A DNA stretch of 64,000 nucleotides from Natrinema sp. CBA1119 (GCF_002572525.1 NZ_PDBS01000001.1:2170001-2234000); one strand, 5' to 3'; counted from the first letter of the stretch, positions 7,495 through 15,826 are shown. The notes: generated by a model not told the origin, from the sequence alone. Numbers and translations are program-made.

Positions 7495-8643
7495 ATGTCT
7501 GACGACCTCAAGAAAGGGCTCGAGGGTGTGTTGGTCGCCGAATCGGGACTCAGTTCGATCGACGGCGACGTCGGTCGACTGATCTACCGCGGCTACACGA
7601 TCGAGGACCTCGCTCGCGGTGCGAGCTACGAGGAAGTGCTCTACTTGCTCTGGAACGGTCACCTGCCGTCCGAGGACGAACTCGAGCCGTTTACGGCCGC
7701 GCTCATGGACGAACGCGAGGTCGACGACGACGTCCTCGCGACGATGGAGAAGCTCGCCGCGGCCGACGAGCAGCCCATGGCCGCGCTGCGGACTGCGGTT
7801 TCGATGTTCTCGGCCTACGAACCCGAAGACGAGGCCGACCCCGACGATCTCGATGCGACGCTCCGGAAGGGGCGTCGGATCACCGCCAAGATCCCGACCG
7901 CGCTCGCAGCGTTCGAGCGCTACCGTCTCGGCGAGGAGCCCGTCGATCCCAACCCGGATCTGGGCCTCGCCGCGAACTTCCTCTACATGCTGACCGGCGA
8001 GGAGCCTGACGACATCGCCGCCGAGACCTTCGATCAAGCGCTCATCCTCCACGCGGACCACGGCTTGAACGCCTCGACGTTCACCTCGATGGTCATCGGC
8101 TCGACGATGGCCGACATCTACAGCGCCGTCACCGGCGGTATCAGCGCCCTCTCCGGGCCGCTCCACGGCGGCGCGAATCAGGACGTCATGGAAGTCCTCA
8201 TCGAGATCGACGAGAGCGAGCTCGATCACCGCGAGTGGGTTGAGCAGGCGACCGCCGAAGGCCGGCGTATCCCCGGCTTCGGTCACCGCGTCTACAACGT
8301 CAAGGACCCGCGCGCGAAGATCCTCCAGGAGCGCAGCAAGGAACTCGCCGAAAACGGCGAGGACAAGTGGTACAACTACACCACCACCATCGAGCAGTAC
8401 CTCACCGAGGAGAAGGGACTCGGCGAGAAGGGGATCGCCCCGAACGTCGACTTCTACTCCGGCTCCGTCTACTACCAGCTCGGCATCCCGATCGACATGT
8501 ACACCCCCATCTTCGCCATGAGCCGCGCCGGCGGCTGGATCGCCCACGTCCTCGAGTACCAGGATGACAACCGACTCATTCGCCCGCGCGCCCGCTACAC
8601 CGGGCCGAAAGATCAGAAGTTCGTCCCGCTCGAAGAGCGATAA
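7495..8643 (+). CDS. citZ: Citrate synthase
   Basis: The 382-residue enzyme condenses acetyl-CoA and oxaloacetate at the entry of the TCA cycle. The opening reads KGLEGVLVAESGLSSIDGD and LIYRGYTIEDLA, as in short type II-like citrate synthases of archaea and Gram-positives. The active-site blocks are HADHGLNASTF (about residue 182), GPLHGGANQDVM (about 222) and GFGHRVYNVKDPRA (about 260). The C-terminal catalytic aspartate lies in APNVDFYSG (about 320). The length is normal and it is monocistronic. Confidence 0.96.
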   Translation: MSDDLKKGLEGVLVAESGLSSIDGDVGRLIYRGYTIEDLARGASYEEVLYLLWNGHLPSEDELEPFTAALMDEREVDDDVLATMEKLAAADEQPMAALRTAVSMFSAYEPEDEADPDDLDATLRKGRRITAKIPTALAAFERYRLGEEPVDPNPDLGLAANFLYMLTGEEPDDIAAETFDQALILHADHGLNASTFTSMVIGSTMADIYSAVTGGISALSGPLHGGANQDVMEVLIEIDESELDHREWVEQATAEGRRIPGFGHRVYNVKDPRAKILQERSKELAENGEDKWYNYTTTIEQYLTEEKGLGEKGIAPNVDFYSGSVYYQLGIPIDMYTPIFAMSRAGGWIAHVLEYQDDNRLIRPRARYTGPKDQKFVPLEER

Positions 8644-8805
8644 CTACACTCGAGCCCGTCGGTTTCCGTTTCGCATCCGTCTCTCCGTTCGATAGCAAGG
8701 GGGCCGAACGTCGTCGCTTCGCGCCGCGCGAGCCCGTCGCTCGCAATCGACCCAGTAGGATCGCGTAACCCGGTTGTAGTCTGCGGTCGCCGCGAGTCTC
8801 ACCGT

Positions 8806-9165
8806 TCAGTCGCCACTGTAATTCAACTCTCGAGCCAGTAACGACACGCCGATCAGTGACGTCAACAGGACGGCGAGATTGAACGCGGCGCGGATCAGTG
8901 GCTGATACTTCGGGTCGACCCAGAGATCGATAGCGTCGGTAACGCTGCCGTAGAACTGGATCAGAGCGAAGACGGCCAGCAGTGAGCAGATACCGAGCGC
9001 GCCCCAGGCGATATAGCGTGCCATCGTATTGGAGCCGAGGTCGAACCCGGTGGTGGGGGCCGATCCAGCCGTTGGAGACGCATCCGTTTGCTGGTCCGGC
9101 TGGTCGATCGTTTCGTCTGGCTCGTTCGACGTCTCGGTCTGGGTCTGTGTCGGTGTTTCAGTCAT
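8806..9165 (-). CDS. Small two-helix membrane protein
   Basis: The product has 119 residues. The first 45 are a Thr/Gln/Asp-rich disordered stretch, followed by two hydrophobic helices (about 50-72 and 91-113) separated by a short polar loop. I do not recognise a function. Its ATG overlaps the TGA of the upstream secreted-protein gene by 4 nt (ATGA), so the two are almost certainly co-translated and may act together at the membrane. Confidence 0.8.
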   Translation of the reverse strand: MTETPTQTQTETSNEPDETIDQPDQQTDASPTAGSAPTTGFDLGSNTMARYIAWGALGICSLLAVFALIQFYGSVTDAIDLWVDPKYQPLIRAAFNLAVLLTSLIGVSLLARELNYSGD

Positions 9166-10217
9166 TGGAACCTCCGTGCGAGCGCGATCGCCGCGAGCAG
9201 AGCAGCGGCGGTGACGGCGACCCCGAAGCCGGGGGTTCCGTCTGCACTCGAGTTATCTCCCGCGTCGGCGCCGTCGGACCCGGCGCGTCCGTCGTCTGCA
9301 GCGCTGTCCGAGTTACTGGTGAAATCGCTCACCTCGAGACCGTTTTCGCTGACCGATTCGTCGACTGACAGCGAGCCCGGCCCGAGGTTGGCGACTGCGC
9401 GGTAGGTGCCGACGATAGTACCGTCCCGCCAGAGGACTGCATCGAGGTAGTAGTCGTACTCCTGGGGAACCTCGAGATCGACGGTCGGCGACGCAGTTGT
9501 TCCGGATTCGATCGTCGATAGCTCGGCAGTCGCGGAGTCGGCGACGACGTTCGACCCCGACTGGCGAGCGCTCACCTCGAGTTCGAGGTCCGCTTCGGCG
9601 TCGTCGCCCGTGTTGGTGAGGTAACTCTGGACGGCCAGCGTCGCCGCGTCGGCGGTCGACGATTCGATGGAGTAGCCGACCGCGGGGACGTCCGCGAGAC
9701 TCCCGCCCGAGTCGCCGCCGAAACGGTGGAACTCGACGTCGGTATCGGCGTAGGCGGGCGTCAGCGCGTCGACACCCTCGACGGTGTGGCTGGCGGACTC
9801 GGTGCGCGTTCCGTCCCGGTAGACGAACGTCTCGATCTTGTAGCTACTCTCTCGCGGGACGTCGACCGTCCCTGAGACGACGACTTCGGATTCGTCGGTT
9901 AACGTCTCGACGTCACGTTCGGTCGTATCTTCGACGAGACCGGTCTTCGTATCGGTCGCCCGATGGACGACGGTGACGTTCTCGACGGGGCCGCCGCGGT
10001 GCTCGAGGTAGGTGTCGACGGCGAGCGTGGCCGTCCCGCCGGTGATCTCGTCGGCACTGATCGTGATTTCCGTCAGCGAGACGCGGCCGGCGTCCTCGAC
10101 GGCGCCGGCCGTCTCGGACGCGCCGGGATCGGACACCGCGCCGGCGAGCGCGAGGGTCGTGACCGCCCCGATCACGACCACGAGCGTCGCGACGGCCAGG
10201 AGGGACTCGCGGTTCAT
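9162..10217 (-). CDS. Secreted protein with PGF-CTERM-like sorting signal
   Basis: The 351-residue protein starts with a signal-peptide-like helix (LLAVATLVVVIGAVTTLALAG). Two beta-rich segments repeat a similar pattern; each has a run such as TLAVDTYLEHRGGP or TLAVQSYLTNTGDD followed by a Y-rich YRDG or WRDG motif. A Ser/Asp-rich linker then leads to TPGFG, a hydrophobic helix and ARRF at the C-terminus. This tripartite end is the PGF-CTERM signal processed by archaeosortase ArtA, which would anchor it to the surface. The start at 10217 was chosen because a TATA box lies about 25 bp upstream; TTG 10232 and ATG 10229 are alternatives. Confidence 0.82.
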   Translation of the reverse strand: MNRESLLAVATLVVVIGAVTTLALAGAVSDPGASETAGAVEDAGRVSLTEITISADEITGGTATLAVDTYLEHRGGPVENVTVVHRATDTKTGLVEDTTERDVETLTDESEVVVSGTVDVPRESSYKIETFVYRDGTRTESASHTVEGVDALTPAYADTDVEFHRFGGDSGGSLADVPAVGYSIESSTADAATLAVQSYLTNTGDDAEADLELEVSARQSGSNVVADSATAELSTIESGTTASPTVDLEVPQEYDYYLDAVLWRDGTIVGTYRAVANLGPGSLSVDESVSENGLEVSDFTSNSDSAADDGRAGSDGADAGDNSSADGTPGFGVAVTAAALLAAIALARRFQ

Positions 10218-10238
10218 GTCAGAGCGCATCAACCAGTT

Positions 10239-10245
10239 GTATAAG
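10239..10245 (-). promoter_or_regulatory. TATA box of the PGF-CTERM-like gene
   Basis: On the minus strand CTTATAC lies about 25 bp before the ATG at 10217, supporting a leaderless start there. Confidence 0.45.
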
Positions 10246-10331
10246 TGCTTTGTGTAGTCTCCGCAGAACGAATTTCAGGGACTGCGGATTGGAGCGGTAC
10301 GAGCAAGGGACTGGAACCGAAACGGTCCAGC

Positions 10332-10751
10332 GTGCTCGTCTTCGTCTACGGAACGTTGACCGAACCGGAGCGAGTCGCGACCGTCTTGGGGGACGAGGAC
10401 GACGCCCACTACGAGTTTGCCGGCCGCGCGACGCTCGAGGGGCTCCACCGAATCGACGGGCGATACCCCACGCTCGTACCAGGCGGAAGCGTCGACGGGC
10501 GATTGCTCGCGGTCGGCGATGCGGGCCTTGAGCGCCTCGACCGGTACGAGGGCGTCGAGCGCGGGCTGTACGTCCGCGTTGCGGTGCCAGTGACCGGCGC
10601 GGCCGGCACCGCCAGCGAGCAGTGCTGGGTGTACGTCGGTGATCCGGACCGGCTCGGCGTCGACGCGACGTGGCCGGGGGAGGGGGCGCTCCGCGAGCGC
10701 GTTCGAACGCTCGTTTCACGGAGCGATGCTGTGGTACGTAATCACGAATGA
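10332..10751 (+). CDS. Gamma-glutamylcyclotransferase-like (AIG2/GGCT fold) protein
   Basis: The 139-residue protein begins at GTG with VLVFVYGTLTEPERV, the diagnostic YGTL nucleotide of the GGCT/AIG2 fold. The conserved acidic catalytic position is in LERLDRYEGVERGLYVR (about residue 75), where the family carries a glutamate before a DxYE-like segment. Family members cyclise gamma-glutamyl amines or release 5-oxoproline from gamma-glutamyl substrates. Haloarchaea use gamma-glutamylcysteine, which makes such a role reasonable but unproven. The ORF extends upstream to 10245, but that part is not family-like. Confidence 0.82.
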   Translation: MLVFVYGTLTEPERVATVLGDEDDAHYEFAGRATLEGLHRIDGRYPTLVPGGSVDGRLLAVGDAGLERLDRYEGVERGLYVRVAVPVTGAAGTASEQCWVYVGDPDRLGVDATWPGEGALRERVRTLVSRSDAVVRNHE

Positions 10752-10830
10752 CGCCCGTCTGTCCTCCGTCTGACGAGCCAGCTATCCCGCTCTCGTCCGG
10801 CGGTTTCACTTTCGCCGCGGGTGCATGAGA

Positions 10831-10925
10831 TTTATATACTCCGGGTCCCCTTTTCCAGTCGCACGTCACACGCCGTGCATTCCCTGTATTCCCTGTCGTG
10901 CTGCCATGTTGCAGCACATCACTGT
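10831..10925 (+). ncRNA. Candidate small RNA upstream of ilvA
   Basis: A strong TATA box (TTTATATACT, 10831-10840) predicts transcription from about 10861, but no coding start follows at leaderless distance. The predicted RNA opens with a GCACG/CGTGC hairpin (10861-10878), then a direct repeat of ATTCCCTGT, then a 7-bp hairpin GTGCTGC-N6-GCAGCAC (10898-10917). It may instead be a long leader of ilvA, but ilvA has its own weak box near 10975. This is proposed on sequence pattern alone. Confidence 0.3.
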
Positions 10926-11005
10926 GGGGGGACGGCGGTGGGCCCGACACGGCTCCCCCGGTCCCCGACAGTAATCCTTACACCTCGTCCCGAGTAGACG
11001 GGCGT

Positions 11006-12217
11006 ATGCTCGAACACTCGGATATTCTCGAGGCGCGCGAGCGGGTACGAGAGACATCTCGACACACGCCCCTCGAGCACTCGCACACCTATTCATCGAT
11101 GACCGGAGCCGACATCCGCCTGAAACTGGAGAACTTCCAGCGAACGGGCGCGTTCAAGATTCGCGGCGCGACGAACCGAATCGCGACGCTCTCGGCGGCT
11201 CAGAAGGAGGCGGGCGTCGTGACGGCCAGCGCGGGCAACCACGCGCAGGGGGTCGCGCTCGCGGCCACGCGATCGGGCGTCGACTCGAAGATCGTCATGC
11301 CCGAACACGCGCCGATTTCGAAGGTGAAGGCGACGAAGAGCTACGGCGCGGAGGTCGTCCTCTCCGGGCGAGACTACAACGAGGCCGCCGAGCGCGCCCA
11401 CGAACTCGAGCGCGAGGAGGACCGAACCTACGTCCACGCGTTCGACGACGAGTACATCATGGCCGGCCAGGGGACGATCGGTCTCGAGATCCTCGAGGAC
11501 TGCCCCGAGGTCGAGACGGTCGTCGTCCCCATCGGCGGCGGCGGTCTCATCAGCGGCATCGCGGTCGCGATCAAGGAGCAACACCCCGACGTTCGCGTGA
11601 TCGGGGTGCAGGCCGACGGTGCCTCGAGCGCCGCCGCGTCCCTCGCGAAGGGCGAACGGGTCTCGATCGACGAGGTCGACACGATCGCGGACGGGATCGC
11701 GACCCGGAGTATCGGCGAGCAGACGTTCCCCTACATTCGGGAGTACGTCGACGAGGTCGTCACCGTCTCCGATCCCGAGATCGCCGTCGCGCTGGTCTAC
11801 CTGCTCGAGCGCTCGAAGACGCTCGTCGAGGGTGCGGGTGCGGTCCCGCTCGCCGCCGTCCTCTTCGAGAAATTCGACTATGTCGAGGACGAGGTCATCG
11901 TCCCCGCGCTCTGCGGCGGGAACATCGATCTCAACACGCTCGCCAACGTCATCGTCCGCGGGCTGGTCGAGACCGGCCGCTATCTGAAGATCGAAACCGT
12001 CCTGAAAGACCGTCCCGGCGCGCTCGACGACCTCCTGGACATCTTCACCGAACACCGCGTAAACATCTACGCTATCCATCACGACCACACCTCCCGCAAC
12101 GTCGAAATGAGCGACACCGAGGTCGAACTCGAACTCGAGATGCGCGGCCCCGACCACGTCGACGAGTTCCTGTCGGCGCTCCGGGACGCGGGCTACGAGG
12201 TCGACGTGCTCGCCTGA
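11006..12217 (+). CDS. ilvA: Threonine ammonia-lyase (threonine dehydratase)
   Basis: The 403-residue PLP enzyme deaminates threonine to 2-oxobutyrate, the first step toward isoleucine or a catabolic route. The PLP lysine is in NFQRTGAFKIRGATNR (about residue 50). Other fold-type II marks are SAGNHAQGVA (about 75) and the phosphate-binding GGGGLISG (about 176). A single C-terminal ACT domain (about 325-400) starts at TVLKDRPGALDDLLDIF, which points to amino-acid feedback. The start at 11006 begins the family-like sequence; the longer ORF upstream is non-homologous in style. RidA at 13695 would remove its reactive enamine product. Confidence 0.94.
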   Translation: MLEHSDILEARERVRETSRHTPLEHSHTYSSMTGADIRLKLENFQRTGAFKIRGATNRIATLSAAQKEAGVVTASAGNHAQGVALAATRSGVDSKIVMPEHAPISKVKATKSYGAEVVLSGRDYNEAAERAHELEREEDRTYVHAFDDEYIMAGQGTIGLEILEDCPEVETVVVPIGGGGLISGIAVAIKEQHPDVRVIGVQADGASSAAASLAKGERVSIDEVDTIADGIATRSIGEQTFPYIREYVDEVVTVSDPEIAVALVYLLERSKTLVEGAGAVPLAAVLFEKFDYVEDEVIVPALCGGNIDLNTLANVIVRGLVETGRYLKIETVLKDRPGALDDLLDIFTEHRVNIYAIHHDHTSRNVEMSDTEVELELEMRGPDHVDEFLSALRDAGYEVDVLA

Positions 12218-12383
12218 CGGCCGAGGGCCGGAGCAATCCCTACCGTCCCGGTGTCGGGCCGGATCGTGTCTCCGCCGGTATCGCTTCACCGTCGCCACTA
12301 CTCTCACCCGGTCGGAAACGGTCGGAAACGGTTTCTAGTCGATCCGTATCGCCGCCTGTCTCTGTCCGAGTTCGAGTAACTGG

Positions 12384-12394
12384 TTATTGTTAAT
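12384..12394 (+). promoter_or_regulatory. TATA box of the serine hydrolase gene
   Basis: TTATTGTTAAT is centred about 32 bp before the ATG at 12421. A short tandem duplication of GTCGGAAACG lies at 12311-12330 upstream of it. Confidence 0.5.
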
Positions 12395-12420
12395 GATCTA
12401 TCGCCATCAATCGCACGATC

Positions 12421-13641
12421 ATGGAGCGTCGAAAACTCCTCGGCAGCATCGCAGCCGCGGCGGTCGGATCGACAGTGCCAGCGTCGGCAGCAGCGGGGTC
12501 CGGAAGCGGCGGTGACCGCTCCCACCCGAAACCGAACCGGCGGTCGGACATCCTCCCGACGGGGACCGAGCGGATCGCGGAGACGTTCTCCGACCAGCTC
12601 GAGCGGGAACTCCACCACGGCGCACAGCTCGCCGTCTACCACGAGGACGAACTCGTGGTAAATCTCGCGGGCGGCACGACCGGCCCCGACGGGGACGAAG
12701 AGCGGATCGATACCCGTCACGTCCTCTTCTCGACGACGAAGCCGTACACGGCGGCCGTCGTTCACCACCTGGTCGATAGAGGACTCATCGACTACGACGA
12801 CTACGTGGTCGAGCACTGGCCGGCGTTCGCGAGGGGGGACAAACGGAAGAAGAACGTGACGATCCGCCACGTCCTCTCGCATCAGTCCGGCCTGCACGCG
12901 ATTCCGGCGATCGACGACAACCCGGCGGTCTGGGGCGATCCCGACGAGAAAGAGAGACTCGTCGAGGAGGCCGAACTCTTGTATCCGCCGGGGACGCGCA
13001 CGGACTACCACCTGCTGAGTTACGGGTGGATCATCGACGGCCTCACCCGGAACGTCGTCGGTAGACAGATCGACGAGATCGCCGAGGACGCCATATTCGA
13101 GCCGCTCGGGATGGACGACACGGGCATCGGGCTCGAGGGCGAGCACGGCGAGGTTGCGACCCTCGTCGGGTTCGAGCCGTACAGCCAGATCACCGAGCCC
13201 GAGTCGCCGGGGTACAACGCCTACGTCGCCGACCTGTTCAACCGCCCCGCCGTCCAGCACAGCGTCGTCGGGGCCGCCACCGGTATCGGAACGGCCCGCG
13301 ATCTCGCGCGGTTCTACAACTGTCTGTTGAACGACGGCGAGGACGTCCTCAGCGAGCGCGTGACGCACGCGTTCACTTCGGTCGAGGTCGAACAGGCCGA
13401 GGACGGCGAGTACACCCGTCGCGGCCTCGGCGTTCGCTTCGGCGGCCAACCCGGCGACGACTTCGGCGTCACTGCCTCCCACGCCGTCTACGGACACGGC
13501 GGCCTCGGCAGTATCATGACGTGGGCCGACCCCGACAACGACATCGCGTTCGCGTACGTCACGAACGGAATCCGGGACGGCTACGAACACGGCCAGCGCG
13601 TCTCCCGGCTCGGCGACACGGTCCGTCACGAACTCTCGTAG
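12421..13641 (+). CDS. Tat-exported serine hydrolase of the class C beta-lactamase family
   Basis: The 406-residue protein has a Tat-type leader (ERRKLLGSIAAAAVG) ending near residue 25. The serine-lysine catalytic motif SxxK is STTK (about residue 104). The YxN-like second motif falls in YHLLSYGW (about 198) and the third motif is HGGLG (about 361). These features define the beta-lactamase/DD-peptidase/esterase superfamily. Archaea have no murein, so an esterase or D-aminopeptidase-like role outside the cell is more likely than cell-wall cleavage. Confidence 0.88.
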   Translation: MERRKLLGSIAAAAVGSTVPASAAAGSGSGGDRSHPKPNRRSDILPTGTERIAETFSDQLERELHHGAQLAVYHEDELVVNLAGGTTGPDGDEERIDTRHVLFSTTKPYTAAVVHHLVDRGLIDYDDYVVEHWPAFARGDKRKKNVTIRHVLSHQSGLHAIPAIDDNPAVWGDPDEKERLVEEAELLYPPGTRTDYHLLSYGWIIDGLTRNVVGRQIDEIAEDAIFEPLGMDDTGIGLEGEHGEVATLVGFEPYSQITEPESPGYNAYVADLFNRPAVQHSVVGAATGIGTARDLARFYNCLLNDGEDVLSERVTHAFTSVEVEQAEDGEYTRRGLGVRFGGQPGDDFGVTASHAVYGHGGLGSIMTWADPDNDIAFAYVTNGIRDGYEHGQRVSRLGDTVRHELS

Positions 13642-13694
13642 CGACGGGCGTCGGTTCCATTTCTTTTAAACCGTCTCGTCGCGACATATTGACC

Positions 13695-14084
13695 GTGAAA
13701 CGTATCATCGAAACCGACGACGCGCCGGCCGCGGTCGGTGCCTACAGTCAGGCGACCAGCAACGGCTCGCTGGTGTTCACCGCCGGTCAGATTCCAATGA
13801 CGGCGGGCGGTGACCTGCTCGACGACGAGTCCATCGAGAACCAGACCGATCAGGCCCTCTACAACCTCGACGCCGTCCTCGACGAAGCGGGTGCGTCCTC
13901 CGAAGATATCCTCAAAGTGACCGTCTTCCTCGAGGACATCGACGACTTCGAGGCGATGAACGAGGCCTATGCCGACTACTTCGACGATCAGCCGCCGGCC
14001 CGCAGCGCCGTCGAGGTCGCCGCGCTTCCGAAAGGCGTCGGCGTCGAAATCGAAGCCATCGCATCCGTCGAGGAAGCCGAGTGA
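13695..14084 (+). CDS. ridA: RidA family enamine/imine deaminase
   Basis: The 129-residue protein begins at GTG (VKRIIETDDAPAAVGAYSQA), which matches the usual RidA N-terminus. The signature continues with LVFTAGQIPM and a C-terminal PPARSAVEVAALPKG. The arginine in PPARSAVEV is the one that binds the substrate carboxylate in deaminating RidA proteins. The enzyme hydrolyses 2-aminoacrylate and 2-aminocrotonate released by serine/threonine dehydratases, so it fits with ilvA at 11006. The long ORF upstream overlaps the hydrolase gene out of frame and is not used. Confidence 0.93.
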   Translation: MKRIIETDDAPAAVGAYSQATSNGSLVFTAGQIPMTAGGDLLDDESIENQTDQALYNLDAVLDEAGASSEDILKVTVFLEDIDDFEAMNEAYADYFDDQPPARSAVEVAALPKGVGVEIEAIASVEEAE

Positions 14085-14115
14085 ATCCGGCGTGAGTGGC
14101 TATCCGTCCGGAACG

Positions 14116-14337
14116 ATGGGAATCGACCCGCGGGCGAAATCCGCGTTCCTGTGGGGGCTCGTCGGATTCCTGTCGTTCCTGGTGCTCGTTCAGGGCTACG
14201 CCCTGCTCGTCGAACCGATCGTCACGATCGCGCAGGCGCTGGCGGTCGGAGCGCTGGTCGGTCTCGGAGCGGGGGTCGGAGCGTCCCTGCTCGAGCCGCG
14301 ACTCGCCGCACGGGCGGCGCATCGCGACGACGAGTGA
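14116..14337 (+). CDS. Small two-helix membrane protein
   Basis: The product has 73 residues. It starts MGIDPRAKSAFLWGLVGFLS, with helices at about 11-32 and 38-60, and ends in a charged tail (AARAAHRDDE). It lies 31 bp after ridA on the same strand and may share its transcript. No function is recognised. The compact size and the paired helices with glycines suggest a membrane accessory protein. Confidence 0.7.
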   Translation: MGIDPRAKSAFLWGLVGFLSFLVLVQGYALLVEPIVTIAQALAVGALVGLGAGVGASLLEPRLAARAAHRDDE

Positions 14338-14350
14338 CCGCGTCTCGTAA

Positions 14351-14360
14351 CAGTTAAACA
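14351..14360 (+). promoter_or_regulatory. TATA-like box of tRNA-Ser
   Basis: CAGTTAAACA is centred about 29 bp before the first base of the tRNA, the expected place for an archaeal tRNA promoter. Confidence 0.4.
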
Positions 14361-14384
14361 ACGGACGCGGTTAGGATGACCTGA

Positions 14385-14465
14385 GCCAGGATGGCCGAAT
14401 GGTAAGGCGCACGCCTGGAAAGCGTGTTCCCTTTGGGATTCAGGGTTCAAATCCCTGTCCTGGCG
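14385..14465 (+). tRNA. tRNA-Ser (anticodon GGA)
   Basis: The cloverleaf can be drawn by eye. The acceptor arm GCCAGGA pairs with TCCTGGC and is followed by discriminator G. The anticodon stem CACGC/GCGTG holds the loop CTGGAAA with anticodon GGA. A long variable arm (TTCCC...GGGA) marks a class II tRNA, and the T arm is CAGGG-TTCAAAT-CCCTG. GGA reads serine UCC/UCU codons. No intron and no encoded CCA are visible. Confidence 0.93.
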
Positions 14466-14528
14466 TTTCTGTCGAAATCGACCGACGAGCGATGCGTCGC
14501 TGAGCGAGTCGCGATTTCGACGAAACGC
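14463..14528. repeat. Long hairpin overlapping the tRNA 3' end
   Basis: The first arm (14463-14480) contains the last bases of the tRNA and pairs with 14512-14528 over 17 bp with one bulged T. Just beyond, GGGATTTGAAC at 14536-14546 is the exact reverse complement of the tRNA T arm (14445-14455). It may act in 3' processing or be a trace of past integration at the tRNA. Confidence 0.5.
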
Positions 14529-14742
14529 AAACGTCGGGATTTGAACACGCGAGTCACACGCGGACAAACGAGTAGGGTCCTCGTCTCCTCACCACTCGAA
14601 TCTGCGTTCCGACGTGTTTGCAGTGCTCTTCGCCGTAACAGCGAATTACCACTTCTCGGTCCTAGGGTTCCGTCACATGCGGAGTCCGATCGACATTCGA
14701 CACCAGAAGACTTTCACGTGTGCTGTTGTGACCGGCCGATAG

Positions 14743-15300
14743 ATGCGACGAATACTGCTCGTCGTGACGCTGGCGGTACTCGTATCGATTGCCGGTTGTT
14801 CGGGACTCGGCGGTGAAACGACCGATCCCTCCGCGGACGACGAGGAACCGCTCGACCCCTCGAGCGACGACAATAGCACTGTCGATTCCGACGATCCGAT
14901 GACCAATGCGACGGACGCCAATCAGTCGATTCGAATCGAAGCGAACGAGTCGGTCGCCGGAAGCGAGTGGGAGTCGCTCGCAGTGACCTATCCGCGCGAG
15001 AACTTCACCGTCGATAGCGCTCAGCACGGTGATATCCTGCTCGGTGCCGATACGACCGGTGACGGCACGGCCGATCGAACGTTCAACGAGACGCACGTGA
15101 GCGGCGTCAACAACAACGACTACTCGTTCACCGTCGAACTCGATACGGAGTACACGCTCGAGGCCGGCGACGTGATCGTTGCTGAGTATCCCGCGGTGGA
15201 CAACCCCGCCGAACCGGGCGAGTACGCGGTCGAGGTGACGCTCAACGAGGACCAGACCGCGAACGGAACCGTCGCGATCTCTGGCAACGAAACCGACTGA
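14743..15300 (+). CDS. Predicted lipoprotein
   Basis: The 185-residue protein has a classical lipobox: a hydrophobic leader ends SIAGC (cysteine at about 19). An Asp/Ser/Glu-rich linker (about 25-60) is followed by a beta-rich domain with several NxS/NxT sequons (for example NASIR-like NQSIRIE, NETHVSG, NGTVAI), which are possible N-glycosylation sites. The domain repeats segments of the type DILLGADTTGDGTADRTF and YTLEAGDVIVAEYP and resembles extracellular immunoglobulin-like folds. No specific function is recognised. Confidence 0.8.
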   Translation: MRRILLVVTLAVLVSIAGCSGLGGETTDPSADDEEPLDPSSDDNSTVDSDDPMTNATDANQSIRIEANESVAGSEWESLAVTYPRENFTVDSAQHGDILLGADTTGDGTADRTFNETHVSGVNNNDYSFTVELDTEYTLEAGDVIVAEYPAVDNPAEPGEYAVEVTLNEDQTANGTVAISGNETD

Positions 15301-15384
15301 GACGGACGGCTGCCAGTCAGGTCCGGCGTGCCCGCAACCCGTCAAGCAGGTGCGTCGGGACACAGTGACAGCAGACCGTCTGAG
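15301..15384. repeat. 84-nt dispersed repeat, copy 2
   Basis: It starts directly after the TGA of the lipoprotein gene and aligns without gaps to 2031-2114 (65 of 84 identical). On the minus strand the reading frame is open here, whereas copy 1 has a TGA in it. The function is unknown. Confidence 0.65.
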
Positions 15385-15493
15385 AGGGTCTCGAGCCGCG
15401 AGTGACGTACGATTCAGTACTGGAGAACGAGCGAGATACCCTCTCGAGAGGGCGAACACGCGGTTTGGAAGGTAGGGGTACGGGGAGAGCGCG

Positions 15494-15607
15494 TTACCGC
15501 TCGAGTTCGATCGGCGAATCGGTCGCGATCCAGCAGTCGGGGTCGTCCGGATCTCTGAGTTCCAGATTGCCGCTCTGACACACCACCATTTCGTATTGAT
15601 CCGTCAT
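15494..15607 (-). CDS. 37-residue microprotein
   Basis: ATG at 15607 opens a 37-residue acidic peptide (starting MTDQYEMVVCQSGNLELRD and ending SPIELER) that stops with TAA at 15494. It is below the length cut-off of most ORF lists. The composition (9 Asp/Glu, two Cys, Trp) is haloarchaeal and unlike antisense noise. Haloarchaea are rich in tiny proteins of this kind. It stands between two genes on the opposite strand; no function is known. Confidence 0.55.
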   Translation of the reverse strand: MTDQYEMVVCQSGNLELRDPDDPDCWIATDSPIELER

Positions 15608-15826
15608 GCTGACCCCGCTGTCGACTCCACCGGGATCGGATATCGTAACGGGGTCCGTACCGGCCGCCCGAATCGGGGTAAGCGCTTCATACTACTGTGA
15701 ACGGGCGTCTTCCGGACTGATATTTCGCGGCGTCACGCGGCAGTGAACGGCGCGTCCGATCGCTACTGCACTGTCACAGCGACGGTGACTGGACAACCCT
15801 TTGGTCTCGCGACCCGACGATCGAGT

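Noticed and set aside
14424-14816. Plus-strand ORF crossing the tRNA-Ser gene
   Set aside because: It runs through the tRNA and its hairpin; such frames are artefacts of tRNA-flanking sequence.
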